Positions 33,032-44,455 of a DNA stretch of 64,000 nucleotides are shown one piece after another. The notes below the pieces were generated by a model. That model worked only from the letters and a program-made list of their open reading frames with translations, did not search any database and was not told where the DNA came from. Location: positions 154,591,151 to 154,655,150 of the forward strand of contig CP136068.1 of assembly GCA_032622095.1 (NCBI GenBank), in the 5' to 3' direction. The position numbers were made by a program, and so were the translations under genes. The DNA comes from Siphonodentalium dalli (Eukaryota; Mollusca; Scaphopoda; Gadilida; Siphonodentaliidae). The first letter of the stretch is position 1. Every line of letters starts with the position of its first letter.

Positions 33032-33577
33032 GTACGAACACTACGAACACCGGCAACAGCAGTGCCACCACAACCACAGTGATGACAACAGGAGCCAGCA
33101 TCACTGCAACCGCCGCAACTTCAACAGCAGCAACAACTGCCACACCAACGACTGCCGCATCATCAACAACAACCGCCATACTGAATGTCGGAACAACAAC
33201 CGCCACACCAACGACTGTCGTATCATCAACAACAACCGCCACACTGAATGTCGGAACAACAACAACCGCCACACCTACGACTGTCGCATCATCAACAACA
33301 ACCGCCACACTGAATGTCGGAACAACAACAACAACCGCCACACCAACGACTGCCGCAACACCAACAACCGCCACATCAATGACTGTCGCATCATCAACAA
33401 CAAATGCCACACTGAATGTCGGAACAACAACAACCGCCACACCAACGACTGCCACAACACCAATAACCACCACACCAACGACCGCCGCTACACCAACGAC
33501 TGATTCAACAATAATATCTGCCACCACCGCGTCAACAGTTGCCGCTCCATCCGCCACCGCGCCAACAACCACCACAG
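33032..33577 (+). CDS. Exon 3: Thr-rich mucin-like stalk
   Basis: Entered at phase 1 after acceptor GGTTTGGCAG and left at phase 1 before donor GTAACG, this 546-bp exon is a multiple of three, so it can be skipped or repeated without frame loss. The 182 residues are almost all Thr, Ala, Ser, Pro and Val, with imperfect repeats of about 21-22 residues (TATPTT..SSTTTATLNVGTT) in four to five copies, then a less regular TTP-rich end. Mucin-type O-glycosylation is expected, and NTT, NSS and NAT sequons are also present. The stalk would separate the lectin domain from the C-terminal cysteine module. The long Val-rich minus-strand ORF here is the reverse shadow of the repeat. The array is probably length-polymorphic. 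Confidence 0.78.
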
Positions 33578-33908
33578 GTAACGAGCCGAAACGTAACGTG
33601 ACATACGCTTAGTATGGCACATAGTCGAAATATTTTGTCATCTTTTCAACTAATTGGGAGTCAATTTCCAAAAATGTCTAATTTCTACTTTTGGCATAAA
33701 ATTGACTTTTTGGGGGTATATTCTGAAACTAGTTTCCAAAAAAAAATATTTTATAATCTTTATAATGTGTTTTCATTGTGGTCCGCGTCAGTCAACAAAC
33801 TTACTTGTATAAGCTTATTTCAGAATCCATCAAGTCGAATATGAACCTATGTGAATATTTAGGTCCAGTATGGACCTATGTGAACACAAAGGTCCAATAT
33901 GAACATAA

Positions 33909-34440
33909 TTGCACGAGGATATGTTACATTATGAGTTAAATGACACCAGGCTGTTGTATCACGTTTCAAATGTGGTACATATGAATAAACAACACATCTG
34001 TGTTTTCCCTATCTCGTCAACCACCCTAAATTGGCTCACATTAAAACGGTTTATGACTGATTTAGTTCAATTGTTAAGGCACTGTTGTCAAAAATACCAG
34101 TTTACACTTCATGGTGACTTTACTATCATCCACCTTGATGATTTCATAAACAAAGACATTATTAATTTCCTAGGCAAACTCATTAATTTGGGCCTGAAGC
34201 AACACGTGCCGTCCCCAACGCATACGAAAAATCACACTCTTGATATGATTATCACACGTTCATCAGATGAGCTAGTCAAAACAGTTGTTGCATTTGACTA
34301 GGTTTAGCCGACCGCTTTCCAGTCTTAAATGGCGTGATAGCTGGAAGATCAGAAACAATCAAGCATGTAGTTTCATATCGTAGACCCAGCCGTGTACATG
34401 CAATCCAGTTAAAAGGTTATATCTGGCTTCTGTTGTATAC
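33909..34440 (+). pseudogene. Non-LTR retrotransposon endonuclease remnant
   Basis: The plus frame 33909-34301 has, near its C-terminal half, HGDF, then FLGKLINLGLKQHV, SPTH and HTLDMIITRSS. This is the order of the C-terminal part of the EEP (apurinic-type) endonuclease of CR1/L2/jockey-like elements, where GDFN, PTH and H-TLDL-IT are conserved. A stop at 34299 is followed, in another frame, by ADRFPVL and VVSYRRPSR (about 34308-34400), the usual DHFPV continuation, so a frameshift separates them. No reverse transcriptase follows. The metal- and phosphate-contact Asn of GDFN is Thr here. Dead fragment. Confidence 0.8.
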
Positions 34441-34612
34441 TGCTATCTTCTAGTTGATACTACAATCAGCGCTTATCGACTCAATAGCACAAACGCGTAC
34501 CTGTTAAATCACGTGGTGTGTTATATACTACGAAATTTAGTGTTGGATTAATTTAGTACAATCAAATCGTGTTAAAATTCACACGATATCGGGTTAAATT
34601 AACTCGCTACGA

Positions 34613-35312
34613 AAAGATGAATATAATACTAAATAGTGTGAAATGTTACCCAGTATCCTAGTTGAATGTAACACCGGGTAGTGCTGATGGTACCCCTTAT
34701 ATAGCTAAATATAACACTGAATAGTGTGAACTGTTACCCAATATCCTAGTTGAATGTAACACCGAATAGTGCTGAAGGGTACCCATAAATAGGTAAATAA
34801 AACACCGAATAGTGCGAACTGTTACCCAGTAACATAGTTGAATGTAACACTGAATAGTGCTGAAGGGTACCCCTTATATAGTTAAATATAACACTGAATA
34901 GTGTGAACTGTTACCCTATCCTAGTTGAATGTAACACCGAATAGTGCTGAATGGTACCCATAAATAGGTAAATATAACACGGAATAGTGTGAACTGTTAC
35001 CCAGTAACATAGTTGTATGTAACACTGAATAGTGCTGAAGGGGGTACCCATAACTAGGTAAATATAACACTGAATAGTGTGAACTGTTACCCAGTAACCT
35101 AGTTTAATGTAACACTGAATAGTGCTGAAGGGTACTCATAAATAGGTAAATATAACACTGAATGGTATGAACTGTTACCCAGTATCCTAGTTGAATGTAC
35201 CACATAATAGTGCTGAAGGGAACCCCTAAATAGTTAAATATAACACCGAATAGTGTGAACTGTTACATAGTAACAGAGTTGATTGTATATCTGAATAGTG
35301 TTAAACGTCATC
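34613..35312. repeat. Tandem array of about 90 bp in intron 3 (about 8 copies)
   Basis: Each unit has two halves: AATATAACACTGAATAGTGT followed by GAACTGTTACCCAGTA, then TAGTTGAATGTAACACCGAA followed by TAGTGCTGAAGGGTACCC. The halves are related to each other, so the unit is itself an old dimer of about 45 bp. The last copy degenerates near 35300. Confidence 0.9.
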
Positions 35313-37280
35313 GAGCCGGGGCGAAAGTTGATATATAACGAACTATAACGAAATAACGAACTATTTATGCTGTAATGATTCCAATATAACGATATATCAT
35401 TACAGTTTTCTATACTCACCGAAAATAAGAAAACATACAAACAAATGCATTTTCCAGGTCGGAATGACGTCGCGTAGACAGCATATCTCGCATATTTCGT
35501 CCGCCACTTAAATCTTGTGCGAGTTATTGCTGTGTTAAAAGTTGAAAGATCCCTTATGTGTAAGTCAACTCTTATTGGGCAAAATAGTTAACGCTATGAA
35601 AGTGTTAGTTTTGCATTTAGTATGCGCACTGGCTTGCGTAGTTATTTTTAACATGGAGTGTAATCTGAGTCTTGTGTTATAACGACTCTTTTATCGTGTT
35701 ATAACAACTTGGTAAAGTCTAACACGATATATCAAGTTAAATGTATCGCACTCAGTTTTAGAGTGTAAGTGGCGGGCAAAGTTGCAGCATTCCGTCAACT
35801 GCAAGGAACTGTCAGATCATGTTTGTCCTAAATAATGGAAACAGAAGAAGTTCATTTTCAGTAAGCGGAACAAATTTATATTGACAATTTCCAAATTTTC
35901 AATTAGTTAACTGACTTTTAAGTTATAAACTTGTTGAGGAACAGAGTATCGCTTTCTATGGTATTCGCTTGAACATCATATGAGATCATACGTAATGTAC
36001 AATGTACACTTCCTGCTGCTCATGAGAGATGATATATAAACAAAGGATGGCTGGTGATTTTAAAATTATAGTCATAGTCAAGGTTCGAGAGCTCTAGGCA
36101 GAGCAACATTATATGTCTTTTTTTTTTTCATAAAAAGCCAGTAGATTTGTGTGACCGAAAATTGTTACTAGAATCAGTAGACAACACATTATCACCAGGT
36201 TATACACATACCAAACACAATTATTTCTGTCACTTCAATTGTCATTCAAGTGTTCATTTAAAACTCATGAATACTACACTTAGATATGTTATCCAGCCTA
36301 AACGTGATCTTTTATTCATTCTGGTGATTATCAGAAGCAAAACTGATCCACAATAGCAATAACTCCGAATGGGCGATTTTAGATGCAGCTTCTGCCAATT
36401 ATATGAGGTTCAATACTGTTCCCAGATCAGTACACTAAGTTGTTATTTGTAATCATAACACTATGACGTCGTAATTGTGTGGCTGCTACCACTATTTGGT
36501 GTTATGAGGTTGTGTCGTTACGTGACATAAAATTGGCCGCCAGTTTATTAGCTACGATATAATATGACCACTCGTGACACGCAGTATAGCAAACACACCA
36601 TTATTAAAAAGTTCATTAGATATTGGATGTGGACATGTAGTTCAATATATATTGGCTGGTGGTACATGTAGTTCCATAGATATTGGCTGGTGGTACATAT
36701 TCTTTATTTCTACCGTATCTGGAACAGACTAACACCAAATGTTCTTTTCTGTCCCACGCCGTGAAAATATGTGTTTTGTTTGGAACCCAAACATCGTGTT
36801 CAATGTTGTATATGTTATGACTTCAATGCGTCTTACCGGGACATATAATGCTCGTTGAAAGGTAGTTTAAGTATTTATCGACCTATTTTGAAACCGTGAA
36901 AACATCAAAAGCGACTATTATTAGGCATATTTTGGAGCGCAAACCGACAATTGGCTCATTATTACGTATTAAACGCATGTAGCTCGTCCGTAAATGTATC
37001 ACACATAATATATGTTAAATATTCATGTTATAGGTTAATGTTATAAGGTAATGTTATTAAAACAAATAACAATGTATGGTACGAATCGTTCACATAATTC
37101 ATGTACGAACGTCCAGCTGGTATATACACGACACATCTTTTTACGAAACTTACATGGTACGGAACGTACAACAACCAAGATGATAGAGCCGCTTCCAACC
37201 ACTGCGTGTAAATCAATAAGAGAATAATGTTATTAAATGTAACTGTTGTCCTTTTTTGTCTCCACAAACAACGACAACAG
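35313..37280. other. Rest of intron 3
   Basis: Nothing coding recognised. Noted: ATAACGAACTATAACGAAAT-type short repeats near 35330-35400, GTGTTATAACGACTC-type motifs near 35675-35715, a T-run at about 36117-36128, and a direct duplication of about 36 bp around TTGGCTGGTGGTACAT (about 36632-36702). Confidence 0.5.
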
Positions 37281-37522
37281 TGATCAACAGAAGGACAACT
37301 CTGCAACTCACACGCGAGAACGGACCAGAAACCTCAGTCATTGGGATGATGCCGGACATATCTGCTCTCAAATGCGGCCGACTCTGCAAGAACACGGATG
37401 GATGCACCAAGATTACGATCACAGCCAACGTTTGCACCATGTACAGCTCCACCATCGTCGGTCCAACTGATCAATGCGCTGCTACTGACAAGGAATGTTA
37501 CGCTGTTGTCAGCCAACCTTAG
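37281..37522 (+). CDS. Exon 4: six-cysteine C-terminal module (PAN/Apple-like), stop
   Basis: Entry at phase 1 after ACGACAACAG gives Val then INRRTT. About 32 residues in, six cysteines follow with spacing C-x3-C-x5-C-x9-C-x13-C-x6-C, starting at KCGRLCKNTDGC and ending at DKECYAVV, then TAG at 37520-37522. The first part resembles the C-x3-C-x5-C helix of PAN/Apple modules, which mediate protein or carbohydrate contacts. The domain is short and the match is by eye only, so another small Cys-rich fold is possible. An alternative acceptor at 37290 would break the frame. There is no transmembrane segment or GPI-type tail, so the product should be secreted. Confidence 0.7.
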
Positions 37523-37689
37523 ACATGAGCTCGAATGATCATTCCTACTCACAGTAATTTAGTACAGCCTCGATGTTGGTTGATCCGCTTTCATGGTCTT
37601 TATGTATAGTCAATAGGAACAATACTGTATCGCAATGTTTTCAATATCAGGCCACAGTTTAGTAAGCAATACCAGTACAATTCGACCAT

Positions 37690-37920
37690 AACCATTTCTT
37701 TTCTAATTTATAATTGACGGGTAGTTCCCTTAAGAAATGTTCAGACACCTGGTTCAACAATCGGTCATGTGCCGTTTGTTGGACATATTATATGAGTATT
37801 TCACATAAATGAGCAGGAATCTGTCGTCCGTTTGTATGTCCCACCCAGACGAATAATAGACCAATCCAGTATATACTTTTATAACTGATATGAGAATCAA
37901 TTTAGTAAAGAAAGGGCGAA
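37690..37920. repeat. Diverged copy of the CCCTTTCTTTACTAAAT MITE family
   Basis: The right end GAGAATCAATTTAGTAAAGAAAGGG and interior phrases (TGTTCAGA, GTCGTTTGTTGGAC-like, AATAATAGA) match the elements at 50787-51031 and 58082-58447. The left end (TAGTTCCCTTAAGAAATG) is eroded. Confidence 0.55.
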
Positions 37921-37976
37921 CAATTTATGTTTAACTGTCAAATGCGGATCCCACTGTTTGCCTGATGATTGATTGG

Positions 37977-37982
37977 AATAAA
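37977..37982 (+). promoter_or_regulatory. Candidate polyadenylation signal AATAAA
   Basis: The first canonical AATAAA after the exon 4 stop, 454 nt downstream. Context-free hexamers are common in A+T-rich DNA, so the assignment is tentative. Confidence 0.35.
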
Positions 37983-38750
37983 CATACACGGCCTGTAATC
38001 AGTGGATTGGCGAACACACTGGGCTATCAATAGCTCTACGGTAAACTTACACTGCTAAATTCGCCGCGACCAGACGCACACGTATCTGTATATATGAATA
38101 CACTCTAACTTGGGCAGATTTGTCTGGTTATTAAACACAGATGTGAGTAAATTTTGTAGTTTGTTATCAGAAAAAATATCTGGAAGGAATTTATCTAATA
38201 AGCGCAACCAGAGCTGATTGATGCATTTATTTGTCGTTAGTCTATAGGAGGCCATTTTCACATTTATTAAATAATCGGAAGTAAGCGCAATTAGTTGAAT
38301 ATGCACGTAATTTAGTTGCGTATACATGTAGTATCAATTACACACAAACAGCCCCACCTAATTGTTATATAAAAGTCTGACTATCATGTGAACTTTTTAT
38401 ATTAATAGTTTTTCTGAAAAATGGAAATTGTAACACATAAATCAACGAGAACACCCGATTAGGGACCTCATTTATTGTCGAGGTGAAAGCTTGTTAAGGC
38501 TATTGCCCTTAAGCACAATTATATTACACGTAAGCTGAATTTATAATAAATGTGAAAATGGCCACCTATATTAATTTAAATATCTGATTTAATCGGCTGG
38601 AAAATTGAGAGAGGGGGAATGATCATTCTAGTATTCGAGAGAGGGAGAGAGTGTGTGTGTGTAATGGAGCATTGAAACTAGCACCACGCCATGCCTGGAA
38701 GAAGGGGTATCGAAACAAAGACAAAAACATCACACTGTGGCTAATTCATC
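37983..38750. other. Downstream of the lectin gene, no recognised feature
   Basis: A short GAGAGAGGGAGAGAGTGTGTGT microsatellite lies at about 38635-38660. No coding supported. Confidence 0.4.
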
Positions 38751-39039
38751 ACAGAGACCATGTGCTCTGATGTCATCTAGTTGGATGATAAAAACAATCC
38801 ATACATAAAATAAAACAAAACATAAGAAAAGCAAAAAGTGAAAAGAAAACAAAAAGAATACACAAAACACTCGCACACACAAAAACCGTCACAAGAATAC
38901 AAATATAAGTTTAAAACTGATTTATATTCTGACCATGATATATATTATGGAGCTGGATGGTCAAAACATTAATACATACTTATATATTAAACTAAACATA
39001 ACATATGAAAAGTTTTAATACGTTAAAACACACACAACG

Positions 39040-39835
39040 ACTACAATGCATGTACCAGAACACGAATGTCTTCATGACTTTCCAAACATATTTTACAGAT
39101 TATAATACTTGTACCAGAACACAAAGAGTTTCGAGCCTATCCACACATAGTTGATAGAGTATCATACATGGACCAGAACACAAATTGCTTCATAATTTTC
39201 CACACATTGTACAGCGCATAATACATCTACCAGAACACAAATGTATTCATGACTTTCCACACATATTTTATAGAGTATAATACATATACCAGAACACAAA
39301 TGTATTCATGACTTTCGACACATATTTTATAGAGTATAATACATATACCAGAACACAAATGGCTTCATGATTTTCCACACATTGTACAGAGCATAATACA
39401 TACACCAGAACACAAATGTATTCACGACAGTCCACACATTGTACAACGCAAAATACATCCACCAGAGCCAAATGTATTCATGACTTTCCACACATATGCT
39501 ATAGAGTAAACACATATACCAGAACACAAAGTTCTTCATCCCTTTACACATATTTTATAGCGTATGATACATATACCAGAACACAAATGTATACGTGACT
39601 TTCCACACATATTTTATAATATATATACCAGAACACAAGTCTTCATGACTTTCCACACATATTTATAGAGTATAATTCATATACCAGAACACAAAGGTCT
39701 TCATGACTTTCCACACATATTTTATAGAGTACAATACATATACCAGAACACAAAGGTCTTCGTGACCTTCCACACATATTTTATAGAGTATAACACATAT
39801 ACCATAACACAAAAGGCTTCATGCCTATCCATAAC
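39040..39835. repeat. Tandem array of about 60 bp (about 13 copies)
   Basis: Units contain ATACATATACCAGAACACAA, TGTCTTCATGACTTTCCACA and CATATTTTATAGAGTATAAT. Spacing of CCAGAACAC landmarks is 54-62 bp. Minus-strand ORFs here read the repeat and are not genes. Confidence 0.9.
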
Positions 39836-40667
39836 ATTTTCATAGAATTGTTTTCGTGTCTTTATTGTCATTTCTATTTTGTGAGTTTTCTCTAAATTAT
39901 AAAGTATATAATATAACATCATTTTCCATTATTCGCGAAATTAGATAGTATGCTATGCGGTGTCGTGACATTTCTAAAGGCACATAGAGGCATGGCAAAA
40001 CGATGTTGATTGCTTATATAAACTGTCGAGACATCATGTTGAGGAATGGGATGTCATTTGGTTTGTGGTATTTGGTGGTGGTTAATTTCCCCGAATTGGA
40101 TGGTCTGAAATAGATCCATATTTAAAACTAAAACTAAATTTAAATGAAAAGGAAAACAAACAAGAACACAAACAAAAACAAAATGCACACACACAATAAA
40201 GAATAGCCTCCACACGCATGTCAACGAAAAAAACGATTAGGGCCTCACATTGTAAAATGTACGATTTAAGGTTCAATGCCAGGCGGGTCGGATGGATGAA
40301 GGTTTAATCAGTATAACCTTGGTATCCGTCAGGTTCACGAGCACAGTTGTGCAGACCGGAACACATCGGGGTTTATGCCTTTCCACACATATTATATAGA
40401 GTTGGGGTTGATATTTCCATTGTTTCTCTAGATTATAAATTATGTAATATTTTATGAGAATCATCTTATATCTTAGTGCCATAATTATGTTCGATCCCCT
40501 TTGATCAACAAATTGCGATTTGAAGTAAAGTTTCGATGGTGTAGTTATAAGAAATCAACGTCGTTTCTGATGAATTATCTGACCGATGATCCAGTAAATA
40601 CATAAAACTAGAAAAAAACATAAGAACAGTACAAACAATGAATCGAAAATAAAGATAAAACACGCAC

Positions 40668-40683
40668 GGGGGGGGGGGGGGGG
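40668..40683 (+). repeat. Poly-G run (16 G)
   Basis: The homopolymer follows CACGCAC. Possible G-quadruplex and possible assembly-length error. Confidence 0.95.
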
Positions 40684-41066
40684 AGACTGCATTGCTAAAT
40701 GTACAATTAAATGTCCAGTAGCCAATTGGGTCAGATAAATGAAATTTGAATAAGTTTAACATTGGTACCATTCAGTGCGAGTAGCACAACAAATACATAG
40801 ACCAGGGCACAACTGTTTCGAACCTTTCCAGTTTCCACATATATTTTATAGAGTTATTGTTGATATTTTCATTGTTATTTCTATTTTGTGAGTGTTCTCT
40901 TGATTATGAATTATATAATATAATGTTTTGAATATCATTATCTTGTACTGTCACAGGTTTGACCATTTTTAATGCAGGTGTTTTTCAATAAATATAACGA
41001 TATTCACAATAGTGAGCTGAAAATAAATTAAAGTCGTTTTAGAATTCAATGCATCTCTGACCAACC

Positions 41067-41477
41067 CTGAGTTTAGTGTGCCTGTCATTTGCAGAATGAG
41101 GTCCCCAGATTGTGAATTTACTGGCGCTATCCCGCAGATTCACCATCTGGGAATCTCATTCTGCTTAGGCCTCATCTGCTATTGGGGACATATACTCAGA
41201 ATGAAGTTCCCAAATGGTGAATAGTGTGATGTAAACCCATTGGGAACCTCGATTATGCAATGTGTCCTCTGCCAATTTGGGGATATAGAGAAACTAAACT
41301 AAAAAAGAATTAATCTGTGCGAATAAGTTTCTATAGAAATGTGATAATAAATAAACTTTCCAGAGAAGATGAGGCCTAAGAAGAATGATGCCACCAAAGG
41401 GTGAATTTAAAGATACCAGTCACTAAATTCACCCTCTGGGGACCTCATTCTGCAAATGACAGGCACACTAAACTCAG
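41067..41477. mobile_element. MITE with inverted repeats of about 55 bp (411 bp)
   Basis: The left end CTGAGTTTAGTGTGCCTGTC, continuing ATTTGCAGAATGAGGTCCCC, is nearly identical over about 55 bp to the reverse complement of the right end. The interior repeats TGGGGACCTCATTCTGC-like motifs. A related partial copy lies at 50641-50758. No transposase. Confidence 0.9.
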
Positions 41478-42414
41478 TCTTGCTCTGAGCTTATAAAAAT
41501 GTCAGATTCCAAAACAGAATACTTGGTTTAATTATACAGTATGCTTGTCGGCATCGTGACACTTCTATACGCACAGAGATGCATAAAATGGCAGTTATTG
41601 CATATATGAAACGAATTGACTATCGAGCCATGGAATTTTGGATAGTGTTATTGATCAAGGAAAAAATAAAAATAAAATAACCCCACAAAAAAACATATAT
41701 GCACAAATACCAACAGGTGATCCACATTTCTAAACGTACCATGTAAGGTCAAGTTTTCAATTGTGCTCAATCAATGAGTTTGAATGAGAATAAAATTGTT
41801 ACCGTTCAGTGAGAAGAGAACACTGTCACATCAATTCAATGGTTTCATTGGCGCCTAACAACGACTATGGCGTCTAACAACGGCTATCCGAAAGTATGAG
41901 CGGTTATATCACAAAAACACGAAACATATTTTATATTTGAGTCAAACAATCCTAAAACTGTTTGGTTGTCTGAATTGGCTGGCGAATTGATAAAGTGTAA
42001 ATCATTATAACATTGACGCCGTGAATTTCTAAGTGTAGAATAAACCACCAGCATACACGCCCTTTGGACATCTTCACAATGTTTTATAGAGATATTGTTG
42101 TTGTTCACATTTGCATTGTCATTTATATTTGTGAGTTTCTCTAGGTTATAAATTATATATGACGTTATGAGTATCATCAACGTATCTGTAATGAAAATCA
42201 TACAGACAACTGTGACAGGTTGGATCGTCCTCGGTAAAAGTGGTGGAAGAATGGATATTAATCGCTCCTGTACATTCTGACCTATATGACACAATAATAT
42301 ATTAAGCTTGTCCACACATGTAATCGAAGCTGTGCATGCGATACTTTTGCAGCACATTATTACTCAAAATTTCGAAATGTTAATAACACTATCGTACAAT
42401 CAGATTACGTACAA

Positions 42415-42693
42415 TTAAAAAGGGATTGCAAAAATAGGCAAGGAAATGAAAACAAAATAGAAAGACAAATCAATATGAGGAGCCACCCGTTCTGAGTTCT
42501 GGGCAATTGTTGCACGAACCAATGTTTCCAAGTCTATAAATTGACCTTCTGGTGGTGGTAGTCTATGCTGGAGTGTGTATCGAGGCGGCTTCATGTCCTC
42601 TTTCGCATTCAGGTTGGGAAGAAAAGCAATCACGCAAACATGAGTTGGGGATATGGACAGTTTGCTGGACACTAACGTAACACCGTGGCTCAT
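42415..42693 (-). CDS. Unrecognised ORF (92 codons), possibly a lone exon
   Basis: The frame runs from ATG (42691-42693) and has a fairly balanced composition in the middle (PPRYTLQHRLPPPEGQFIDL, residues about 37-56), unlike the Ser/Cys/Tyr-rich shadows nearby. The end is a hydrophobic run (SFYFVFISLPIFAIPF). No domain, partner exon or repeat unit is recognised; it may be chance. Confidence 0.2.
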   Translation of the reverse strand: MSHGVTLVSSKLSISPTHVCVIAFLPNLNAKEDMKPPRYTLQHRLPPPEGQFIDLETLVRATIAQNSERVAPHIDLSFYFVFISLPIFAIPF

Positions 42694-42714
42694 GTTACAG
42701 TCATATTATTAACC

Positions 42715-44455
42715 AATCCCGTGTATGCAAGCCGTGCCTCAACAACGTGAAATGAAGACTAGATATCAGTTATATGTGACAAAATGATATGCCACCATAT
42801 CTTCCATGCCAAGTATATTCCAAAAATAATACAATTCGATGTACCATCAAAGGCAATTGTTTAATGGTTTTCCCATTTCTAAAGAAACAGAATTTGATGC
42901 AATATAAATCCTCAGAGTAAAATCCATACACACTCTTAATTTATTTAGTGTATTAGACATACTGCACAGAGGATGTCAAGTGTACAACCAAGTGATAGTC
43001 ACAAGTATCTCATCATATATTTCACTGTGTCAGTGCTGTCGTAATGTGATAATTGGATGTGTTGCATGATGTATTACATGTGTATTTGTTTACTTTTTTA
43101 TAATTGACGACAAGAGGACCAATGTAATAAGGCCACAATCAAATTGATGTGTGGCCAATATCAAATGCGGCCAATATCAAATGCGGCGTCCCAATTTGGT
43201 CAATTTGATCACTGAACATTTTTCGTCCACCTTCAATACAGTCGGCATATAGTTCGGCAACGTTTCTATTTGCATTCCATTGACATGGATCAATTCTTAC
43301 TTTATCTATTTTAATCTTTACCATTGATATTAGGTTTTCCTTGTGGTATTAATTTGGTACGGTATTTTGCAAAATATGACATAGGGGAATAAGAACCGAA
43401 CCGTCTTGATAGTTGTCTCAATATGTCACATGTCTCGAGCTCACAGAGTTTCATTATGTAACCAATTGAGTAAGTTATCTTGGCAAAAATATGTATTTAA
43501 CATCAGGAGGAAACCCAGACCCACCAGTTCTATTCTATTCAGAAACAGATAAATTGTGGCCGAACGATTTGAAATTAGAGCAATTCACAAATACATCATG
43601 TATTTTAAGTAACTAATGCATTGTCTTTATATGTACTGTCTTTCGTTAGGACCGAGTACATGACCGACTGCGAGGATTTGGATACTCGAAATGTGCATTG
43701 TATACAGAAAAGTAAACACCGACAAGTATTAGCATGATTGTAAAGAAAGATACAGTGTTGCTCAGTGCTGAAAAATGAAATATATACACAGAGTATGACC
43801 CAGTATTAAACTAATTTTTATCATGCGAATAATCTGGTTTCATATATACCAAATTACGACCTGGTTGGGGTCTATATTAATAGGTAGTTCATTGGCTACA
43901 TGGGCTGAGAGATCAAGGCAGATAGCTCAAATAAACTGTGGGCGGTTTTCTGAATTCCAGCAGCATCTGTCAGTTTGACGGTTGCACGTTGCGTGTTTCA
44001 ATATATTTTGAGAAAACGAAAATCTGAAAAATCTGAAAAATATTAGGCCTGATTTGTGTTTTGGTCATATCTTTTTATGTCTGTTCTATCAAACAGACTC
44101 TCGAATTAACTGTCTCAAATTAACCAGATTTGACCAAAAACTATTGGATTACTTTTAGCAAATTATTTTATTTGTAATCAAATTTATCAACTCAAAAATT
44201 ATTTATATTCTAATTGTAATCATCTAATTTAAAACAAGTATTTGCAGTTTGATCAAATGCGTTGGGCCTGTAATAGTTAACAAGTAAAAGGTATCCACCG
44301 GCCATGTGACTAAATATAGCGGACAATTAACTGAACGTGTGTAGACTTGTTCTCGCCCTAATGTATTTGTTGTAACAATATTATTTGAGATGTTCTTGTG
44401 TTTTTGTTGTGAGAAAATATATACGATTATACAATATGCTGTAGGATCAAACGTT
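42715..44455. other. Non-genic stretch, nothing firm
   Basis: A short direct repeat GGCCAATATCAAATGCGGC occurs twice at 43151-43186. The minus ORF 43139-43324 (61 codons) crosses it and has no recognised domain. Confidence 0.4.

Larger units (their letters stand above)
33578..37280 (+). other. Intron 3 (3.7 kb)
   Basis: Donor GTAACG at 33578; acceptor ACGACAACAG at 37280 behind a tract containing TTGTCCTTTTTTGTCTCC; phase 1 on both sides. It contains a retrotransposon endonuclease remnant, an array of about 90 bp and short duplications. Further exons inside cannot be excluded, but none is needed to keep the frame. Confidence 0.65.
38755..42180. repeat. Series of related composite repeats (at least 4 copies)
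   Basis: Blocks at about 38755-39935, 40085-40465, 40540-40955 and 41690-42180 share an order: GGATGATC/TGGTC, an A-rich run with ACAAACAAAAAC, CACACGC, AGGTTTAATCAGTATAACCT-like sequence, ACCAGAACACAAA and TTCCACACATATTTTATAGAG, then TTGTTGATATTTCCATTG, GTGAGTTTTCTCTAGATTA and TAAATTATATAATAT. In the first block the CCAGAACAC segment has expanded into a tandem array. Non-coding. Confidence 0.7.

Noticed and set aside
33009-33503. 164-codon plus ORF rich in Asn and His
   Set aside because: A second frame of the same minisatellite; its entry phase does not match exon 2.
32772-33575. 267-codon Val-rich minus-strand ORF
   Set aside because: It is the reverse reading of the Thr-rich repeat exon; GTT/GTG/GTC codons mirror AAC/CAC/GAC-type repeats, and the plus frame has matching splice phases.
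37028-37552. Minus-strand ORFs opposite exon 4
   Set aside because: Shadows of the six-cysteine exon, which has matching phase, acceptor and stop on the plus strand.
39040-39835. Possible CRISPR-like spacing of CCAGAACACAAA
   Set aside because: Sequence between the landmarks is also repeated, so it is a 60-bp tandem array.
41884-42357. 157-codon minus ORF
   Set aside because: Half of it translates the composite repeat seen at 38.8-42.2 kb (YIIYNLEK recurs in three other minus ORFs of the same repeat).
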